This document shows positions 29,363-42,060 of a stretch of 64,000 nt of DNA, one piece after another; the stretch's first letter is position 1; each line of letters opens with the position of its first letter. This DNA is from Symbiodinium sp. CCMP2592 (lineage: Eukaryota > Sar > Dinophyceae > Suessiales > Symbiodiniaceae). The translations under genes and the position numbers were made by a program. The notes under the pieces were generated by a model. That model saw nothing but the letters and a program-made list of their open reading frames with translations. It did no database searches and was not told the DNA's origin. The stretch covers positions 248,001 to 312,000 of the forward strand of contig CAJNDT010005866.1 in the NCBI GenBank assembly GCA_905221615.1. Reading direction: 5' to 3'.

Positions 29363-29594
29363 AGGTGCGCACAAGAAACTGGCAGCAACACCTGCGGAGA
29401 TTGTTCTAACTCCAAAGCGTCTTCAACGAAATCCAACAGCAGAACAGGCAAACGTCGAACCCCAAGCCCTGAGCCTGAAAGCTCTCGGAGGTCTGAGTCT
29501 GGTCTTGCACGTCCGACAACTCTGAAGATCAGGGATCCAATTTGCGAGCGTCCGAAGGCTGAGCGTTGGAGTCGTGTGACTTTTGTCTCCAAGG
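29363..29594 (+). CDS. Candidate exon, basic Ser/Pro-rich peptide
   Basis: Follows an AG at 29361-29362 and ends before GTAACT at 29595. About 77 residues rich in Ser, Arg, Lys and Pro, with no stop. It lies 260 bp after the SAR1 stop on the same strand, which would fit a separate downstream gene. No family recognised. The frame simply stays open into a microsatellite beyond the donor, so the evidence is only the splice signals and composition. Confidence 0.3.
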
Positions 29595-31205
29595 TAACTT
29601 CATGTTCTCATGATATTTTTAGATGCAGCTCTTCAAATCTGCACCAAGTATACTGCGCCCGACCCCCTATTTTATTTGTTTGCTGCTTCATCCGTCTATT
29701 CACTGATATTTCCATCTATTTAGCTATCTATGCAGTTTCATGTGTGTTTACTGTGTCGTGGTTTGATTATGTATGTATTTGTTGTTATGTGTATATAGTT
29801 ACACATATATGTATATGTTATTTGTATATATATATATATGTTAGTGTATATATCTATGATGTGTGTGTATATGTATATGTACATGCCTATGCATATGTAA
29901 ATGTAGATGTGTATGTATACGTTTATACATATATGACTATATAGAAAGGTAGATAGATAGGTAGATAGCCCAAGGTTGCAGGCGATCATGGGTGCTTCAC
30001 GTTGAGCAGCACTTGAGCACAGCGTGAGGGGATTAGGGTTCAGGGTTTGGGTCTTAGTTAGGCGATGTTGGGTTCGGGTTTAAAGGTTGCGCGTTTAGTT
30101 TTTTTTTTCGAGGGGTTGCCGCCCGAAAATCGTCGGCGGAAGCGGCAACGAGGTTGAAGGACTGGGATGTTGGGTTGCCTGCAATGCACTTTCAGTTTAT
30201 CGAAGGTTCCTAGGCAGGTCGCGGCCATTGCGGGCATGTAATTTCCATGTCAGCGAAACATTCGGTCCGTGAAATTTCTCCAAAGACTCCAACGCCCAGC
30301 TAAATGTGCAGACTGGGCTTGCAGATGCGTGCATTCTCACAGGCGGCCTGGCGATTTCATGACCGTGGATACCGAGCCTTCAGTCTTAGACGTACAAAGC
30401 CCAACCACGAGAAGTTTCAAGATCACCTACCTTCCAATTGGCTGCATTGCCATCAAGATATCATCTTAGTGGTTAAGGTGCGGGGCTTTAGATTACACAA
30501 TGAAACCGAAAAGCTCATTCCCACCATCTTAGCCTGAAGTCGCCTCACGAGACTGGAGTTATATCTGGACGCAGTCATGTCGACAGTCGGCTGAAAGGAC
30601 CGTGGCCCCACGCCTCAGGTATCTCAAGTTGTCAGTGGGCATTATTTCTTGGAGAGGTGCAGGCTCTAGGATTCTAGGATATAGCTCGTTTTCTGGCGGC
30701 ATGCGGCAGTAGCTGTGAGTGAAAACCAGAGTGGATCCTTGGCTTGCATCCCGAAGCGGCCGGGTGTCACAAAGGTTTCAGCGCACGGACCGTCTTCGGT
30801 GGGATGTTGAAATCGCTTAAGGTTCAGGCCCCCGAATCTGAAATCTTAACCGTTAAACCGTTAAACCCAAATGGCCCAAATGTTTCAGGAACCGCGTAGG
30901 AAGGTGCTGTCATGAAATGCCAGGCATCTGCATCGCTTTTCAGCTCTGGCAACACCAGGGCAGCCAAACACACTCGGCTTTGAGGTTAGGGGCTGAGGGG
31001 TTTGGAGCGTTTGGGTTGGGGTTTGAACTGGCCTGCAGGTGGTTTTTGTCGAGTTTAGGGCTGGAGGAGAACCCTGTCTCAGAAACCTTCAGCCTGAAAG
31101 CAGCAGGCAGCAAGCTCCGGTTGTTTCCATGCATACGCAATGAGCGCTGAGTAGCTCCAGGAACTGCAGGTCTGACCAGTCTGTCGGCTTCCATTTTCTG
31201 CAACA
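29595..31205. other. Microsatellite and no supported gene
   Basis: About 29790-29935 is a TATG / TGTA run, and a TAGATAGG run lies near 29945-29965. The rest has open frames in several phases with no family match. Confidence 0.5.
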
Positions 31206-31280
31206 CCTATAGTCTCCATTGTAGTTCCGTTTTGGGGTCACCTTATAGAATCCTAGTTATATAACAATGGAGACTATAGG
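31206..31280. mobile_element. MITE-like hairpin, family G, perfect 17-bp arms
   Basis: 75 bp. CCTATAGTCTCCATTGT (31206-31222) pairs exactly with ACAATGGAGACTATAGG (31264-31280). The interior AGTTCCGTTTTGGGGTCACC resembles families H, E and F. Confidence 0.8.
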
Positions 31281-33097
31281 CAGTATTGCCGGCAATCAAA
31301 CAAGCGGATACACCTAAAACCTGCGAAGGAATTTGGACCATCCTATATGTGTAGGCATGACGAGGCGAACGTGGTCGCATGGGTATGAGACGTAGTGTAG
31401 CCGTTGAGGCTATTGCATGGCCATGGGAGACTTCACATCAATGTCAAACCCTTGAACCCTGATCCCATACCTAAACTCCAGCCGTTTAGTTAAACTCACG
31501 CCCGAAGGCATAAACCCTAGAAAGAAGGGCTGCGTGCAGATCGTACCCTGGTGTGCCAGAGTTCAGAAATGATGTCCCGGAGGGTCCAGTCTTAAGGTGC
31601 GTGCCGGTCTTCGTGTGCACATCGAGGTTTAAGAGTCCTCTGCAAGCATGGTGCGTAGCCGGCAGCCCCCAGCGTCTTGGCGCTTAGGGTACCCGAACCC
31701 ACGAGCCCTTCTTTAGTTCGTGTAGCTGGGCGGTATCTTGTTAACTCAAGCGCAGGCTTTACGACTCGGAGGATGTTTTTTTTTGACCCGTGCCCTCAAC
31801 AAGATCAGGCTTGACAAGGATGAAGTTGCATGTGTCATGTCGGCGATGTAGGACGTGGGATACACTGCCTCGTTAAAGTGGACATGCCCCCATGAGCCCG
31901 CCTAAAGTTGTGCGATGCTGACTGTTGATGATGGCGCTCACAATGATGATGGTGATGGCGACGATGATGATGAGGGTGATGGTGATGATTATGATGATGA
32001 TGGTCGCGATGACGATCATTTTGATTGTGGTGGTGATGATCATCGCGATCATACTGATGGTGATGTGAGGATGATGATGATGATGGTGATGATGGTCATC
32101 ATGGGGATGGTGGCGGCGGCGATGATGATGAGCCAGAAGATGCTGGTGGTCGCAGTGGAGATATTCATGGGTACTGCTTCTTCAATGTTACTAGGATGAA
32201 ATGTCGCACTCCAATCTTGGACCCTCCTGGACTGTGCCTGCAGCCGTGCGCCGTCGCAGCAGAGAGTTTATGCAGACAGCCGGTGGCAGCACGCTGCAGT
32301 TGCATTACAGGGAGCCTGTGGAGGAAGTAAAGTTGTTGGGTGGTACTTCTTGGTCACAATCGTCACAACTAATCAAATAATTGTGTGTTGCGAGTGCAGG
32401 CAGTGAGGCATACGATCCATATATGCTATCCGTTGTAGGTGGTCTTTGAAGGCTTGGGCTTGGGGCTTTGGCACTTTTTTCTCTATCTTCTTGCAAGTCC
32501 AGCGTGTGCATGCTGAAGGTTTTACGGTGCCAGGCCCCACTCCCATCTACGACGTCCTGAGGAGTCTAACACGACCGATGCCAAGATTTGTTCTGAAGTT
32601 AAAGTAGCAAGCTTTTCTGGTGCAGGCTTCGGGGATTAAGAGTGTCGAGTGTGGGGCGCGAGCATGTCAGAGACTGCATCTTGGAATCTTTGATTGAAGC
32701 GTAAACTGTAAAGCCTTTGCAGAGCAATTCGCGCAGTGCTTTCTCTTCCATTCGCAAGCTCCCCTTAGTCGACATGCTGCTTGGGGCGCACAACGTTTCT
32801 GATCCCTCATGAGCCCCAGGAAGTATTGCGGCTGGCCAGGGTGCTGTTGCACGCCCTGTACCACCGCTTTAGAGTGTAGTTGGAGCCTTTTGGCGTTCCG
32901 GGACCAGGTCCGAGCATAGCAGGTTGACAGGGTGCTGGGCACAGCAGCGTCTCCGGCAACGCAGCTGCCAGAATGTTCCTTCACGGATGGGCACGGGCCA
33001 GTCTTTCTGCGAGTGAAACCAACCCGCTTTTCCACTGTGGAGGGTTCATGTACCTGAGTTTTGCGGATTTTGTGTACTTTCTCAGTTCAGGTGCTGA
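31281..33097. other. GAT-repeat tract; exon-like pieces not resolved
   Basis: About 31925-32130 is a (GAT)n-rich tract encoding Asp or Met runs by frame. At 32217-32610 two plus frames both look coding and one pair joins in phase across GTAAAG...AG, so I cannot choose and do not call a gene. Confidence 0.45.
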
Positions 33098-33479
33098 ATG
33101 CTTCAAGTGCGAGAAATATGTGGTGTTCATAACATTGCACGACGAGAGCCAGAGTACGGGATCACGCAGCTCTCCCTGGCCATTCTCGCCATCCTTGATC
33201 GAGCACTGCGTTCTTTGAACCCTTGCTCCGAGCTTCAATGCCAATGTGGAGCAGGGCTGACACCAGGTTCGTGAAGAAAACTGTTTAAAGCCACTTGCTT
33301 TGCAGGCAGCTTGGCTTAGATGCTGAGACGTGAGGAGACAGCGAAGCATCGCAGCAACATCGTCAAGCTAAATCGAAAGGGCTGACAGCTGCTACAACTT
33401 TCGGCAGGTCGAAATCTTGTGCGCCTCCTACGTATTATGAGATAGCACATGACACACGGATTCTGAGCTATTTCCCTAG
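33098..33479 (+). CDS. Candidate gene start, three short exons in phase
   Basis: ATG at 33098 opens a frame to 33270 (57 codons plus two bases) before a GTGAAG donor. A 24-nt exon, 33306-33329, follows an AG and ends at GTGAGG. A third, 33408-33479, follows an AG and ends before GTTGTT. All joins are in phase 2, giving about 90 residues with no stop, including a helical Ile/Leu-rich stretch and a Cys-rich CQCG. No family recognised. Agreement of three sites is suggestive, but this stop-poor DNA yields such patterns by chance. Confidence 0.3.
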
Positions 33480-33670
33480 GTTGTTTTAAAGCTATTCGGC
33501 ATATGTTGAAATTCTTCGACCCCCATACCGCTCCAAGCTTCCCTTGAAACCGGAACCGATGAGGTGCATCAGGAATCTCTCGGGAGAGACACAGTTTCGA
33601 CCCAAAGTCCGCTCCCCTAGGCCGCAGAAGCGCAAAACCCCCAAGCCCGAACCTAAACTCGAAACCCTAA

Positions 33671-33772
33671 TACAGGGGCCTGAATAGCTACCTATACTTT
33701 TGTGGGGGTTCCGAACTATAATCATTGCTTAATGGGCCCCAACACCCTATTCTAATTATTAAGGCCCCTATA
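33671..33772. mobile_element. MITE-like hairpin, family A copy 3
   Basis: 102 bp. Left arm TACAGGGGCCT (33671-33681) and right arm AGGCCCCTATA (33762-33772) pair with one mismatch. This is the best-preserved family A copy. Confidence 0.8.
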
Positions 33773-35613
33773 TTAAGCACGCAGCCCGCTAGGTTTACCA
33801 GCCTGTGAATTAAGCCCCAGACACTCAGCAAGAATTGGAGCTTTGCCGCCTCATGGGGTGCCCTGCCCATAACAGTGGCCCCTGCACGTTATCTACCCCC
33901 AAGCAGGCGATTAAGGCTCATTATCTTCATTACAGTATAATTCCACATCAGGCGTTGCGATTTAATTTAGGGGTTCCTGCTGGTCGAGGGCCGTTTAAGC
34001 TTGTGGGGTTCAATGTTCCTCATGTTTCTTACTGTTGTCTTTTGGTGGGTTTGTTGGGAAAGACTGCTATCTGTGAGTGTTTGCCCCAAACACCAAACAC
34101 TGTTCAGGAACGGTAACGCCCCCGAGCCCCGCGACCTTGAATTTGTATCCGGATCCCAAGATGATGGCGCTCTTTGTGACGCTGCTGTTGGAAGGGGCAC
34201 CATTGTTCTATGAAGTGCTGCCACGGCCTCAGCCATTTGTTGCTTGAGGGAGGGGCTACACATGATCATGGCTATATAATATGTTCTTATCATTGCTGTG
34301 AGGCATTGCTATAGAAGTGATTGTTCGTAGCTCTCCTCTTCCTCCGCATGCTGGCGCTACCACTACCACAACGACTGCCACTACCACGACCACTACCACT
34401 ACTACTACGACGACGACTACCAGTGTACTACTACCACCACCGTTATTTAAGCTATGGAAAGGGAAATTGCCAATTAGAGCCATTGGCAATCATCACGAAC
34501 TATTATCGGATATAAGGACAGAAGCAATACTCTGGCAGCAGTAATGATGAGACAGCAGGTGCTAGTGCAATGAGGTGCATGTAGAACAACTATATTCCAG
34601 AATAATGTTTCTAACTAGGAGAGCAAACATGAAATCTGACATGGCAGCGATACTTGTGGTACAGGCAGGAGTCGTCAGGTATGGTTGATTCATTGTCTCT
34701 GATGTCTGCGACGGATGGACCCAGGGTTTTGGGGGGCTTCTTTCAAGGGTCAAGTTCAAGGTTCCAATGTATGACTCAGGCCTTTGATGCTTCAGGGCTT
34801 TTGTCAGCTCTTGGAGCGTCTCGATTTGTGGGTTTCTTGTTATGACCACCCATCCTCTCTCTCTCTCGGCCCACCCATGAAGCGACTCCAGTGTCCAGTG
34901 TTCAGAGGTCGAAGGGCCCAGGCAGCTTGTATGAGGTCTTGCCTTCCTAATGAATGCACATCACCCAAACAACTACAAACCCCCAAACCCTAAACCCTGA
35001 AGCCTGAGCCGAAAGGTCGGGATACCATCTGGTGCGATTCGCCATTGCGGCACTGCTTTTCACCTTGGCTCAGGGACTGGCCCGGATCTTACATAGGGTG
35101 TAGGGTTAGGGTTTAGTTGAGGGCCTAGGGCACGGTTTAGGGTCGAGGAAGTCAACCAAGATCATCATTGTGATTGCTGCTGTTGTCGTTGCTTTTTGGC
35201 TCATGTTGAGTAGTGGTAGAAGGGTGGTTGCCTTTGCCTTTGTTTGTTGGCGTGTTTGCATCATCAGTCGTCTTCTTGATGCTGCTGTTGCTCTTTCTCC
35301 TCCGGTAGAAAACACAACAGCAGTAGCACGGTTCGACAACCCGAAAACCTTCCCCAAACCCACAAACCCTAAACCCGAAAGCGCGCACACGTCGAGGAAC
35401 AGGAGGGCCCTCGAAGCAGAAGCAAGCACACGCAAAAGCGAAGGTCCTCACTGCCTTCTGTGTGGGTGCAAGCCCTGTCGAGGTTGTCGGGGGCCCGAGC
35501 AAATCGAGGGCTGAAGCGTTAGGGGCGAGTATAGTAAGCTCTGTAGCATCCCTTATAATTCGTAGCTTTTATGAAACCCTTCAGAGCCGTCATGTTAGCC
35601 CTTGCATCCCTGA
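33773..35613. other. No supported gene; trinucleotide repeat
   Basis: About 34345-34440 is a (TAC)n/(CCA)n tract. Frames around 34000-34240 are open in more than one phase. A weak spliced-leader lookalike at 35193 is rejected elsewhere. Confidence 0.45.
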
Positions 35614-35920
35614 AAGGGACCCTCGGATCTAGGGCTCTTCATCTGTGAACTGGCCGACAAAGGGGACAGTCATGGGAGCCGCGGAACAAATTTAAAAGCA
35701 TTGAAGCCCAAGTTCAGCTTATATGACGAACATGAAGTAGCAGTGTACATGTCCATGTGCAAGATGTAGAAACTAGCTTTTCTTGTATGTGTGGAAGCTC
35801 AATGCTCGTCAAGATAGGTGAAACCCCCACCCTCTATACTTCAACCACTGGACTACTTTCTCTAGGTGCAGGTTCAGGGCCATACTGCAGGAGCAAGTAG
35901 GGCTTGCCGAGTTAGACTAG
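35614..35920 (+). CDS. Candidate terminal exons of an unknown gene
   Basis: A frame open from 35614 to 35762 could splice by a GA donor (35763) to an AG at 35870-35871 and continue 35872-35920 to TAG. The end would read FRAILQEQVGLAELD. The join is in phase and GA donors are seen in SAR1 nearby. It might be the 3' end of the gene begun at 33098. No family match. Confidence 0.25.
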
Positions 35921-38900
35921 GGAGATGAGGAGACCTACACTTGCGGAAAAACAAGCACTTGGGTTGTACTTTTACATCCAACAGACCTCTGATGTCATTC
36001 TGAGGTGACTTTCGGCTACATCCACATGCCAGTGTCAGCTGTGCCGGAAGCCGAGCCCAGCTGCAGCATCGAAGACGTTTCGGAGTACTCCGAAGGATGC
36101 CGAGGGCATCCCTTTTTGATTTGATTTGGACATCGGTGTGTTTTAGCTCGCTGGCATCAACGGGGCAAAGCAACGGTTTAGAGGAGTTTCAGTACCTTTG
36201 GTGGCATTGCTCCTCTACAACCGCCATGCTCCGCTTCAAACGATGGTAAGAGCCTGGACGGAAGCTCGGTTCCACCATCTATGGAGCCCCAGAGCCTTCG
36301 AGGCCAAACCCGAAAACGCGAAGCCTGTGCTGAGGCTTAGCTACTTCGCCTTCAGCAGGCGTCCCCCAGACATTTTGAGGAGTTTAGGTTTTAGTGGTCT
36401 TGGGCTTAGGTTGTCTAGGGTTCTGAGTTTAGGGTTGCGGAGGGGGAGCTGACAGGACTTGAGGGACCCTGGGTTGCTCATAAACTTACGTGCAGCCACG
36501 ATCTGGTTCCAGTTGCACCTTCGTGGCGCTGATCTGTTGTGGCTCTTAGGGCCTTTGTATATAATACCCGTGTACTGCCGGGGCGAATAGGAGGAACCCG
36601 GGTTTGGATGTCATATCTTGGCTGGCGGCGCCTGAACATCCTGACGTGCTCACAGCCCCCAAAACGGAGGTTCGCGCTTGCTGCAATCATCGTTGCTAGA
36701 TCAAAGGTACTGCGATTTCTGGCTCTAGGCTCAGGATCAAGCGCTCAGGCTCAGGATCAAACTACACAATTTTGGGTTGCCTCTGAACCGACGTCCGTCG
36801 GCTTTGCAGGTGAGTCGTTTCTGAGTTTTCGGGCATGTTGGAACGTCAGTAGCTCGAGTTCCTTATATAGTACGTGCCCAGAAAACCCGTAACTCTAAAA
36901 TCGACCTCGGCATCCTGATTCGCTGGAGCCTGTCTGAAATCCGTCCTTTTCACCAGGCGCTATGGACGCTTAGAGTGGCTGTCGGCAGGGGTCCTGGACT
37001 GGACGATTTCGGAGTTATTCCAGGTCTGCTGCTGCTGCTGCTGTTGATGGTTATGATGACGGGTCGTCATGCGTATGACTGCGATGACTACTGCAATACT
37101 GGTGCCTGTCATCACTGTCATGACCACGGAGATGCCTCCTGCAACTACGATCATCACAACCACTACTACTCTGAGGGTGTGCAGTGCTTCTACCACCACT
37201 ACCATCAGCATCATTACCTCTTCCAGTACTATTGCTTCTGCTGCTTTTCGTGCCTCCTCCTGCCTCTCCTCCCTCTACTACTCCTACAACTCCTCCTCTT
37301 CCACCTGCCCCCAGTCCCACTCCCACTGCACTTCGACTCCGGCCACTGCTACTGCCGCTACTGCGACAGGCCGGCGACAGGTCTTCGAGTTTAGGAGATG
37401 TCACCGCTGTCAAGGATTGTTCTCGCACTGTGCTGGCAGTGAGCTTTTGGGCTCCCCTGTGTTCAGGACACTATCGGAGGTTGCTGTGGGCCTGGGGCAT
37501 GACGACACACAGGTCTCAAGCCGATGCCTCTTGTCTCTCAGCCCTGCACACGGCCATTGACCAAACCACCCACGAAAGCCGACACCGGCATCACCTCAAC
37601 CCTTCAACCCCAACTCTACAACCACTTGGATGCCAAACTGCGGCCCCTGAAGACCTAAACCGACTGTTGATGCCCTCCAGACCCTTTGAACCTCTACACC
37701 CCTGACGTTGGCAACACTTACAAGTCCTTCGCGGAACCCCTATAGATCCCTTAAAGGAACCCCTATAGATCCCTTAAAGGAACCCCTATAGATCCCTTAA
37801 AGGAACCCTTATAGATGAAGGTCGGGATGCTGACTCTTGGGGTCCTGGCCTTCGTCCTGCGCGCCCCTCTGGAAGACAGCTGCAGGTTGGCACTCCATCA
37901 CGGCTCATCTCTGTGTGTGTTGGGGTTGAGAGGGTTTAGTCTTTGGGGCGGAGAGTTTTGTTGGTTTAGGGTTTAGGGTGTGCAATAGGGGCTTTTGCTT
38001 CGGCTGACTGGACGACTGACGATCGAAGACGCCTGTTTCCAGACCACCCATTTCAAGACATGAGGTTGTGGCCGCACCTGTAAACCCATCATGAACCCAA
38101 AGCCAAAACTATGAACCAACAAACCACAAAGCCATAGACCGTCTGACCCTAAACCCATCAACCAATATTGCCATAAACAAAATAAACCCGAACCCGTATT
38201 CCCTAACCCCCCTCCAAAAAAAGCCTAAAATAGACTGAGGCTCCGGGAGGAGTCCGCCGAAGGAGAGACTCTGCAGTCCGGGCCCAGGGTGGGAGTTCGG
38301 CGATCCCTAAGGCCTAAGGGTCCATATCAGGGGCCCAGACTTCTAACCTTAGGCCTTGGATTTTGAGTTCCCTTTTCGGATGGTTGGGACCTCTTAACGG
38401 TACCTTTTGGTTTTGGTGTTCCTTTCAAGGTGCTTTTTGGGGTTTGTCGGGTGCTTTGGGCATTAGTGCTTACGAGTAGGGGTAAGATTCAAGGCTTCCA
38501 GTATCCGGAATTGGGTGTTTGGTGTTGAGGGTTTTGGGTTGGGATGTAGGTTTAAGGCTTTAGGGTTCCAGGATTTAGGGTTTAGATCTTTGAGGCTCAA
38601 ACTTTGAGGTTTATCGACTTGCTTCCGGATTCATTGGTGTTCAGGAGTGGTGGAAGTCTCAGATCCATGTGAGCATCTTTAGGTTTCCATCTTGCTCTAA
38701 GTGAGTCTTTTGGGGATTAGTTTCTTGTCCTGCATTGCTTCGGAGTTCAATGCAAGGCGCACGGAACTGAAGTTTTGTATCTTGAAGTCATGCTGCTTGA
38801 GATTAGGGTTTAGGGTTTAGGACTTAGGGGAGACACTCGCCAACCTTCCTTGGGCCCACCACCATCGAAGCGTCAAGAATCGCCCACGAGACACGAATAG

Positions 38901-38954
38901 CGGGCCCGAAGACGGCTTAGACTACGAGCCTGGAGCCCTGAAGGACTCTAAATC
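35921..38954. other. Low-complexity sequence, no supported gene
   Basis: About 37017-37260 holds CTG, GAT and TAC trinucleotide runs, whose open frames in several phases are artefacts. The rest has scattered TTTAGGG words. Confidence 0.45.
37734..37818. repeat. 24-bp tandem repeat, about 3.5 copies
   Basis: Perfect direct repeats of GGAACCCCTATAGATCCCTT plus AAA. The last copy has CCCTTATAG instead of CCCCTATAG. Confidence 0.95.
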
Positions 38955-39059
38955 TGGGAGTTTCCGAAAATTGGGGGGTACCTTATTTTGAGGTCCTTGT
39001 TTTAAGGATCCTACTATTTAGGGTACTCCATCAGGGTCCCCTGTTTTCGGAAACTCCCA
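38955..39059. mobile_element. MITE-like hairpin, family E copy 1
   Basis: 105 bp. TGGGAGTTTCCGAAAA (38955-38970) pairs exactly with TTTTCGGAAACTCCCA (39044-39059). The interior is GGTACC- and AGGATCC-rich. A second copy lies at 46957. Confidence 0.85.
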
Positions 39060-39403
39060 TCTACAACCGGAAACCTAGAACCCTGAAGCCCAACGAAGCC
39101 CCACAACACCCGAAGACCCAACTCCAAGAATCGGCAAGAATCATCCTGAATCCCTAAGATCCTGATCAAATCCTGTAGCCCCATAAAGCCCAAACCAAAG
39201 CCCCTAAACCACCAAAATCCCTAACCTTACCATAGTAGGGTTTTTCGGTTCCTTTCGGGGCTCGGTTAAGGGTACTATAGAATAAATTAGGCCTGTAGCA
39301 GGCCTCATGGTTACGCTTGTAGCAAACATGATGAGACTCTTGTAGAACTAAGCCTCCAAGGACCCAACCCCTGAACCCCCAAAAAGGACAACCTCACCAA
39401 ATG

Positions 39404-39625
39404 GCCCTAACCCCTAAACCCTAAATCCCTAAACCCCAAACCCTAAACCCCTAAACCCCCAAACCCCTAAACCCCAAACCCTAAACCCTAAACCAAAAGC
39501 CCGAAACCCCAAGCCCCCAAAAAGCCCGATGCTTGCGAGGCTAGAGCTCCATGGCTTCCTTCTCGTTATGGTGCGCCGCGTTTAGGGGTTTAGGGGTTTA
39601 GGGTTTAGGGCTTAGGTTTTTAGGG
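39404..39625. repeat. Telomere-type repeats in both orientations
   Basis: CCCTAAAC words at about 39404-39495 are followed after 90 bp by TTTAGGG words at about 39580-39625, a loose inverted pair. Confidence 0.8.
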
Positions 39626-39703
39626 TCTAGAGCTCTATGGCATTTAGATTTCGCACGGGTGTTGGGGGTTCTGCAGGTGTGTTTCGTGGTGTCTTTCGCA
39701 AAA

Positions 39704-39822
39704 TCTAGGGGGTTTAAAATCATTGCCAATACTATTTTTGAGGGTTCCTGATTATTTTTTGGGGGGGTTCCTTATTATGGTTGTAGTATGATGTACCCGT
39801 TCTAATCATTTAAGCCCCTACA
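39704..39822. mobile_element. MITE-like hairpin, family A copy 4 (degenerate)
   Basis: Shares TTGCCAATACTATTTTTG-type and TTCTAATCATTTAAGCCCCTA segments with the other copies. It carries an internal partial duplication of the GGGTTCCT..ATTAT segment. Confidence 0.6.
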
Positions 39823-39879
39823 TTGCTCAATGGGTCCGAGAACTTCGTGATTTGGGGTTCAGGACTGAGAATTTAGGGC

Positions 39880-40025
39880 TTAGGAAAGAAAGCTTAGGGT
39901 TTAGGAAGGAGAGTTGAGGGTTTCGGAATGAGAGTTTAGGGTTTCGGAATGAGAGTTTAGGGTTTAGGGATGAGAGTTTAGGGTTTAGGGATGAGAGTTT
40001 AGGGTTTAGGAATGAGAGTTGAGGT
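39880..40025. repeat. 24-bp tandem repeat with embedded TTTAGGG
   Basis: About six units of GAGAGTTTAGGGTTTAGG plus GAT, AAT or similar. The period of three codons keeps a minus-strand frame open, reading repeated Asn-Pro-Lys-Leu-Ser. I do not consider it a gene. Confidence 0.85.
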
Positions 40026-41225
40026 TCTAGGGTCCGGGAGTTGGGATTTAGGGTAGAGGTCCCTACTCGGCTAGATTCTGCTTCTCTGTCGTTGCTTCTT
40101 GCTTGTTTCTGCTTCCCGAACCCTAATGCTAGATGGCAAACCCCGAAACTCCAGCACTTTTCAACCCCCAGGCTCCCCAATCCTAGGCGGTCGCTAGCGG
40201 ATGACATCGCAGAAACACGACACCAAAAGTGGATGCGCACAAGCCAAAGAGTTGAATCCCCAGATAAGTACTCTTATCATGACTTCTACTATCCTACTGG
40301 AAGTGTTATGTGAGCCGCTGTTCCAGGGATCCGTCTTCGCTAGCGTCTTGGGGTCCATCATCGCCGAACGCATCTTCAAAGACAGGCCTGCATCCCATGG
40401 TTTCCCCGGGGATTTAGGCGTTTCGGGCTTTTTGGGGTTCAGAACTATCTACTGAGACTCGGAGTTTGAGACTGAGACTCGGAGTTTAGGGCGGCTTAGG
40501 GTTGGCAGGGTTCAGGATGTGTTTCGATGAGGAATGCCGGGATTCCCCGAACCCTAAGAAAGCCTTAAACCCCAAAGACTCTATACCTCTTAAAACAGCG
40601 AATCCCTCAGGCCTATGAGGGATTCGTGGGAGTTTTGAGGGGGGACATCAGGAACGAGACTATGAAGGCTTCTCTGGGGAAGGACCTCCGAAACCTTCTA
40701 TGAAGTCGGAAAACCCTTGGTTTTGGCTGTTGAGAGTTTGGGGTTTAGGCTTCGCGCTTGCTGCTGCGCAGATACAAGTCGTAGGATCTAGGGTTACGAC
40801 ATTTAGGATGTGGGGAAAACCTTACAAAGGCCTTTCGGGCGTGATGTTTGGCGGCTGCTGACACTTACATCTGCGGATTGGGGCTGACTGATAGCTCTAA
40901 CGCCCGAGGATCGGGGTGCAAAAACAATCAGATTCCGGTTGGAGGGTTTGTGCGAGCATGTCAAAACGCAGGCTGCCCGCGGTGTGATATTGGTGCCCGT
41001 TCAGGCTTTGGGTTGAAGGGTTTGGGCTTAATTAGGGTCTTAGACTTTCTCAATACTTCAGAACCGAGCCGTGGTAGCCGGATCGGCCCAAAGCGTGGCG
41101 ACGTTTCGCCTTCCGGCTGCTGCCGAGGCATGCTTGAAGCATGGGATGTGCTCAGGGATCGTGATTTTCTAGGCACGGGTTTAGGATGCAAGTTTTGCGG
41201 GACTTCTGTATTTGGGGGCAAGGGA

Positions 41226-41277
<52 letters not shown>

Positions 41278-42029
41278 TGCAAGGGTGACTTCCACACACG
41301 TGGTAGGGTTGCGAAAGAAGGAAAACAACCAGACTCTCCCGAATGAAAACTACGCATGTTAGCATTTTTGGGCCTTCATCATCTGCTGTCCCTTTGTTTG
41401 CAGATTCAATGAAGAGAGTCTGGGGGAACACCTTCAGAGATACACGATCGTATCACAAGATACACCTCGCCTGCACGGGGGACGGAAATCAACTGGACTC
41501 CCGCAATCATGTAGTATGTGATCTCGGGTATCAGCAGGTTGCTTTTTTCCTGTTTAATAAAAGTTCTGCCGACCATAGTGTGACTGAGGGGGAAATGCAG
41601 AGGTCTCATGTCAAAGAGAGCAGATGGGCACCTACTTTCGCTCTCGCATACTTTATGACATTTTATGACTTTAGTCGCCATGGTGCAATATGCTCGTTCT
41701 TCACTCCCCGGGCCCAATCAATGAATTGGGTGGGCGAATCAGCCCGGCGACTATGACCGGTCCCCAAGCTCAGGAGAGAGACAGAGAGAGGTCAGAGATT
41801 TGCCATCCAATCACCTCCGCAACAGTCGGGGGCGCACAAGCGCGCGGTGTAGGGGGTCAAACCCCTACACCCTAGCCCTGGCGAAAGAAAGAGAGAGAGA
41901 GAGAGAGAGATAGAAAGTTGGAGACGGGTACGCAGCTTCGTGATGACACTGAGCCATGCATACATGCATGTACAGAAGTATGTGCATACAATATGATATG
42001 TGAGAGTGCGGTATGTGTATTTCTTTGGG

Positions 42030-42060
<31 letters not shown>

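Noticed and set aside
29576-29944. 122-codon frame rich in Tyr, Val and Ile
   Set aside because: Most of it is a TATG microsatellite read through; only the part before GTAACT is kept as a candidate exon.
30463-30560. tRNA-like stretch (TTAGTGGTTAAGGTGCGGGG)
   Set aside because: It resembles an A box, but there is no B box (GGTTCGANNCC) downstream and the arms do not fold into a cloverleaf.
32217-32610. Two-exon plus-strand gene
   Set aside because: Two different frames give equally good-looking peptides, so the coding signal cannot be trusted.
35193-35205. Possible spliced-leader relic (TTTTTGGCTCATG)
   Set aside because: Only about ten bases match the end of the dinoflagellate spliced leader. 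The upstream part is absent and no gene follows.
39827-40240. Minus frame with repeated Asn-Pro-Lys-Leu-Ser
   Set aside because: A by-product of a 24-bp tandem repeat whose length is a multiple of three.
41343-41756. 137-codon plus frame
   Set aside because: No family, no splice support, and overlapping minus frames are open as well.
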